Under the pieces are notes generated by a model. The model was not told the DNA's origin and searched no databases. It saw only the letters and a list, made by a program, of their open reading frames with translations. From the NCBI GenBank assembly GCA_945898275.1, contig CAMDHZ010000006.1, forward strand, positions 62,001-126,000: a stretch of 64,000 nucleotides of DNA. Direction: 5' to 3'. This document shows, one piece after another, positions 61,371 through 64,000 of the stretch; position 1 is the first letter of the stretch, and each line of letters opens with the position of its first letter. Made by a program: the position numbers and the translations under genes. Origin of the DNA: Chitinophaga pinensis (GTDB lineage Bacteria; Bacteroidota; Bacteroidia; UKL13-3).

Positions 61371-62630
61371 TTATTGTATATCCGTATTCAACATATACCT
61401 GCAAATTCTATTGTTTCCTTTGTCTGCTACAAGCACCATTCTGCGGTAGTAGCAAACACTGCTTGGGTCAACAAAATTAAAAGGACCGCTGGCTTTTCCA
61501 TCTGCACCACTGCCACCAAAGGATACAATAATTTGCTTTTTGACATTACTGTTTGCAGGTGGATTTACGCCTTCGAAACCATTATTGGTAAACACATACA
61601 GTGAATCTGTTACTTTATCTGTTACAAAAATATAGGCATTTGCATCAGGCGCAAAGAAAATATCTGTTGGCTGTTTGAACCGAAAGCTCTCATATAGAAA
61701 TCTATTTGCTTTTGTAATATCAAAATTCAAGAAGCTTGAGTTTTCACCATATACTAAACCTTGGTCTGGGTCAAAGGTAGCTTGTATACCAATAGCCCTA
61801 TATTCAAGTGCGTAATTTGGATTACCTAAAGCTAGGTAAAAGTTTGCTGAGGTGCTAATGCCTGAGAGCCTTTGTGGGGGGCCAGCTTGGGTAGCAATAG
61901 CAGTAATGCCAGCTGCCGATTTTAAACTACTTTGTGTAGCAGTAAGTCCATTTGCAAAACCAATGTTTTCGCCATTGGCATTAAAAATTAACACGCCATT
62001 GTCGGGTCGAGCAATACCTGTTACATCATTTCTAGGCCCAGTTCTAGCAAGGTAAAGCGTATTGTCAAATAAGGTGGCAAGACCTGTAAATTGAACATCA
62101 ATATCATCTTGGCCTCTGAAGGCGGTGTTTCTTCTACTTTCATCACAAGCAAAATGCTTAAGGGTATCATTAAATTTAGGTTTGCCAGCTGCAAGATTTT
62201 CAATGTGGTAAACTGCTGCTAGATTAATAGATTTATCTGGTACGCTGTAATATCTGCCAGCAATATAGGTGTGTAGTCTTCTGTCTTGTGTTATGTCTGT
62301 AGCACCTAAAATTGCCAATCGATAAACGAGTTCTGCTTTGCCATTAAAAATCATCAATTCATTGTCTTCAATTGAATTCTCATCATTATCTGCAATTACA
62401 TATACCAATTCATCGTAACCAACTATAACATCTAAAGGGTTTCTAACATTTGTGATATAAGGATAAATAGGAACATAACTTACGCTGTTAGGCACCAAAT
62501 TTGGGTCGATGTTACCTTGTTTAAAAACGTCATCTACGGTGTCGTTTTGTTTTGAACCAAAAATAGAACAAGCGCTAAATAGCGTAATAAATCCAAGCGA
62601 GAGTATTAATTTTAGTTTTACAAAATGCAT
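61371..62630 (-). CDS. NHL/beta-propeller-like lipoprotein
   Basis: This 419-aa protein has a lipoprotein signal (lipobox FSAC). The repeats resemble NHL propeller blades, for example NPLDVIVGYDELVYVIADNDEN, QPTDIFFAPDANAYIFVTDKVTDSLYVFTNNG and DPSSVCYYRRMVLVADKGNNRICRY. Such proteins are often surface lipoproteins. It overlaps the stop of the upstream PorV/PorQ-family gene by 13 bp, which suggests coupled expression. The substrate or partner is unknown. Confidence 0.8.
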   Translation of the reverse strand: MHFVKLKLILSLGFITLFSACSIFGSKQNDTVDDVFKQGNIDPNLVPNSVSYVPIYPYITNVRNPLDVIVGYDELVYVIADNDENSIEDNELMIFNGKAELVYRLAILGATDITQDRRLHTYIAGRYYSVPDKSINLAAVYHIENLAAGKPKFNDTLKHFACDESRRNTAFRGQDDIDVQFTGLATLFDNTLYLARTGPRNDVTGIARPDNGVLIFNANGENIGFANGLTATQSSLKSAAGITAIATQAGPPQRLSGISTSANFYLALGNPNYALEYRAIGIQATFDPDQGLVYGENSSFLNFDITKANRFLYESFRFKQPTDIFFAPDANAYIFVTDKVTDSLYVFTNNGFEGVNPPANSNVKKQIIVSFGGSGADGKASGPFNFVDPSSVCYYRRMVLVADKGNNRICRYMLNTDIQ

Positions 62631-63616
62631 ATGCCAAGGGTTAATCTGTGGAGGTTGCCAAGTCTTTCTTTGTTGCTTAAGCTGTAGTCTATTCTAAATG
62701 TACCAAGTCTTTTTCTAAGTTTAATACCCATTCCTAGGGTTGGAATGGCATACTTTTCGTCACTGCCAAATTCGTAGCCCATTCTGCCAAATAGCAACTT
62801 CTTCCAAGCATATTCTGCGCCTAGTGCCAGCGTTTCATTGTTGTCTGTGGGATGACTCAATTGCATGGCAATCATCAAATTATTAGTGCTTGAGCGAATT
62901 GGGTCAAACGAGCCTCCAATTCTAAACGCACTAGGCACTGAAACTTCTGAAAAATTCTGAATATTGGTTTCGCCAGTCATTTTTAAAACGTTTACCTCTC
63001 CACTTGGGGCCACATTCACACCAAAATTTGCAAATGAAACCCCAAACTTGCTGTTCATTAATCCAATATTATAGGTTAATCCAAGGTCGAATAAGACGTT
63101 ATTTACAACAACATCTGCAATTCCTTCATTTGCCCATTTGGCATTAACGCCAAAGCTGAAATTATCTGTTAGAATTCTTGCATAGGTTAAACCAATAAGG
63201 GTGTTATTGATGTTTACTAACCTGCCAGTACCTCCTGGCTGAAACTCTGTAGCTTCAAGCATTTCATCGTAGTTTAACGACAAAACTTGTAGGCCAAAAA
63301 AGGAGTATTTTCCCTTTTTGGTTACAATTCCTAGGTAGTTTAGGTTACTATTGGCATAATAGGACGTATGACACAAAGCTATATCAAGTTTGCCTGTATC
63401 GCCTCTAGAAATACCAGCAGGATTCCAAAACATGGCGGTTGGGTCATTAGAAATACCTGCCGCGGCTCCACCTAATGCGCTTGTTCTGGCATCTGGTGCA
63501 ATTTTTAGAAATTGCATGCCAGTACTTCCTGTTCTAGAATTGCCAAAGGTTGGCAAAACTTGCGAAAACAAGGTACTTGCACTAAGCAATAAGATAAATG
63601 ATAAAATGGCCCTCAT
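62618..63616 (-). CDS. PorV/PorQ-family outer-membrane protein
   Basis: This 332-aa FadL-like barrel has a signal peptide and the family start MQFLKIAPDARTSALGGAAAGISNDPTAMFWNPAGIS, with the closing aromatic-rich strands near the end (FRIDYSLSNKERLGNLHRLTLGI). PorV shuttles T9SS cargo from SprA to the attachment complex, and PorQ is another family member. Which one this is cannot be decided by eye. The ATG at 63616 is preferred over a TTG at 63646. It leads a four-gene minus-strand run with three lipoproteins. Confidence 0.85.
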   Translation of the reverse strand: MRAILSFILLLSASTLFSQVLPTFGNSRTGSTGMQFLKIAPDARTSALGGAAAGISNDPTAMFWNPAGISRGDTGKLDIALCHTSYYANSNLNYLGIVTKKGKYSFFGLQVLSLNYDEMLEATEFQPGGTGRLVNINNTLIGLTYARILTDNFSFGVNAKWANEGIADVVVNNVLFDLGLTYNIGLMNSKFGVSFANFGVNVAPSGEVNVLKMTGETNIQNFSEVSVPSAFRIGGSFDPIRSSTNNLMIAMQLSHPTDNNETLALGAEYAWKKLLFGRMGYEFGSDEKYAIPTLGMGIKLRKRLGTFRIDYSLSNKERLGNLHRLTLGICIL

Positions 63617-63678
63617 AACTAAGCAAAGAAAAGGAAAAGCCAACAATTATTTAGGTTAAAAAAGTATTATTAAATCTA

Positions 63679-64000
63679 CTAAAAAGCGGTCCACCCTTGC
63701 GCTTTAAGATCGTGAATATTTCCACTCTTACTTACCATTTTAATTCCCTCTGTGAGTTCATTCATATGGCCAATGATGGTGAAATCTGGGTGATGTTCAA
63801 TTTTTTCAAAATCGCTTTGATTAATGGTAAATAGCAATTCATAATCCTCGCCGCCGCTTAAGGCAAAAAGCGTTGGGTCTAAATCCAGTTCCCTTGCAAA
63901 ATTGTAGGTAGTTGGGTCTATCGGAATTTTTTCTTCATACAAAGTCAGTCCAAGCATGGATTGTGAAGCCAAATGGAAACACTCACTTGCCAGTCCATCG
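63679..64000 (-). CDS. thiL: Thiamine-monophosphate kinase, C-terminal part (cut by window edge)
   Basis: The frame is open to the window edge at 64000, where it reads DGLASECFHLASQSMLGLTLYEEKIPID, the DGLA segment of ThiL. It then has LSGGEDYELLFTI, the ThiL C-terminal motif, and ends after IIGHMNE. ThiL phosphorylates thiamine monophosphate to the active cofactor, which menD in this window needs. The N-terminal part lies outside the window. Confidence 0.9.
   Translation of the reverse strand, partial: DGLASECFHLASQSMLGLTLYEEKIPIDPTTYNFARELDLDPTLFALSGGEDYELLFTINQSDFEKIEHHPDFTIIGHMNELTEGIKMVSKSGNIHDLKAQGWTAF

Noticed and set aside
1..64000. tRNA, rRNA, CRISPR arrays or prophage genes
   Set aside because: No spaced direct repeats, tRNA-like cloverleaf sequences, rRNA segments or phage structural genes were seen; nearly all gaps are under 200 bp.

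Overview
The window is chromosomal, gene-dense DNA of a Bacteroidota bacterium. It is AT-rich, and many starts are preceded by the Bacteroidota-type -7 element (TAnnTTTG or TAnnTTCG). It encodes SprA, the outer-membrane translocon of the type IX secretion system (T9SS), a PorV/PorQ-family protein and two exported enzymes with T9SS C-terminal sorting domains. Many other proteins have lipoprotein signals or resemble families known mainly from this phylum. I see no rRNA, tRNA, CRISPR array, prophage or complete insertion sequence; the only transposase-like piece is a stand-alone IS1 InsA-type zinc-ribbon/HTH protein. I cannot name a genus.

Layout. 1-6 kb, mostly minus strand: a cut lipoprotein hydrolase, class I fructose-bisphosphate aldolase, an acyl-CoA synthetase, and a histidine kinase-ruvX-def run. 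6-14 kb: a cyclase-family hydrolase, a two-domain parvulin, a minus-strand run of a degenerate arginase-fold protein, a GT-C-like membrane glycosyltransferase and a PLP deaminase, then an epimerase with a TPR lipoprotein. 14-26 kb: inositol monophosphatase, recR, a glycosyltransferase fused to a degenerate sugar transferase, a PpiD-like chaperone, an RsmI-like methyltransferase, accD-LUD-lpxH, and prfA. 26-42 kb: a SulP transporter-carbonic anhydrase fusion, apaG, ruvA-sprA, an O-methyltransferase, a geranylgeranyl-reductase-like flavoprotein and ftsH. 42-46 kb: an apparent uptake module, with a zinc-ribbon/HTH regulator starting inside a 42-bp palindrome, then a porin, an MHS-type transporter with a large extra loop, and a small membrane protein. 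46-53.6 kb: menB-menD (menaquinone), a DUF5686-like outer-membrane protein broken by one frameshift, a cyclophilin and kynurenine 3-monooxygenase. 53.6-64 kb: a T9SS-exported PhoD-like phosphatase, kynureninase, a small plus-strand run ending in a Rieske protein, and a PorV/PorQ-family gene followed by three lipoproteins, next to a cut thiL.

How the parts fit. SprA and possibly the PorV/PorQ-family protein serve T9SS export, and the PhoD-like and esterase proteins are likely cargo. Three peptidyl-prolyl isomerases point to envelope protein folding. MenD and MenB supply menaquinone. Kynurenine monooxygenase and kynureninase, perhaps with the cyclase-family hydrolase, form part of tryptophan breakdown or de novo NAD synthesis.

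The least explained signals are these: a 10-bp motif (GGTTCAAACC or its complement) found at least ten times where about 0.1 would be expected by chance; a near-perfect 42-bp palindrome covering the start of the HTH gene; the frameshift at a slippery A-run; -7 boxes lying only a few bases from start codons; many TTG starts; and perfect hairpins inside coding sequences. Start codons were chosen by eye, and several genes have no ATG option.
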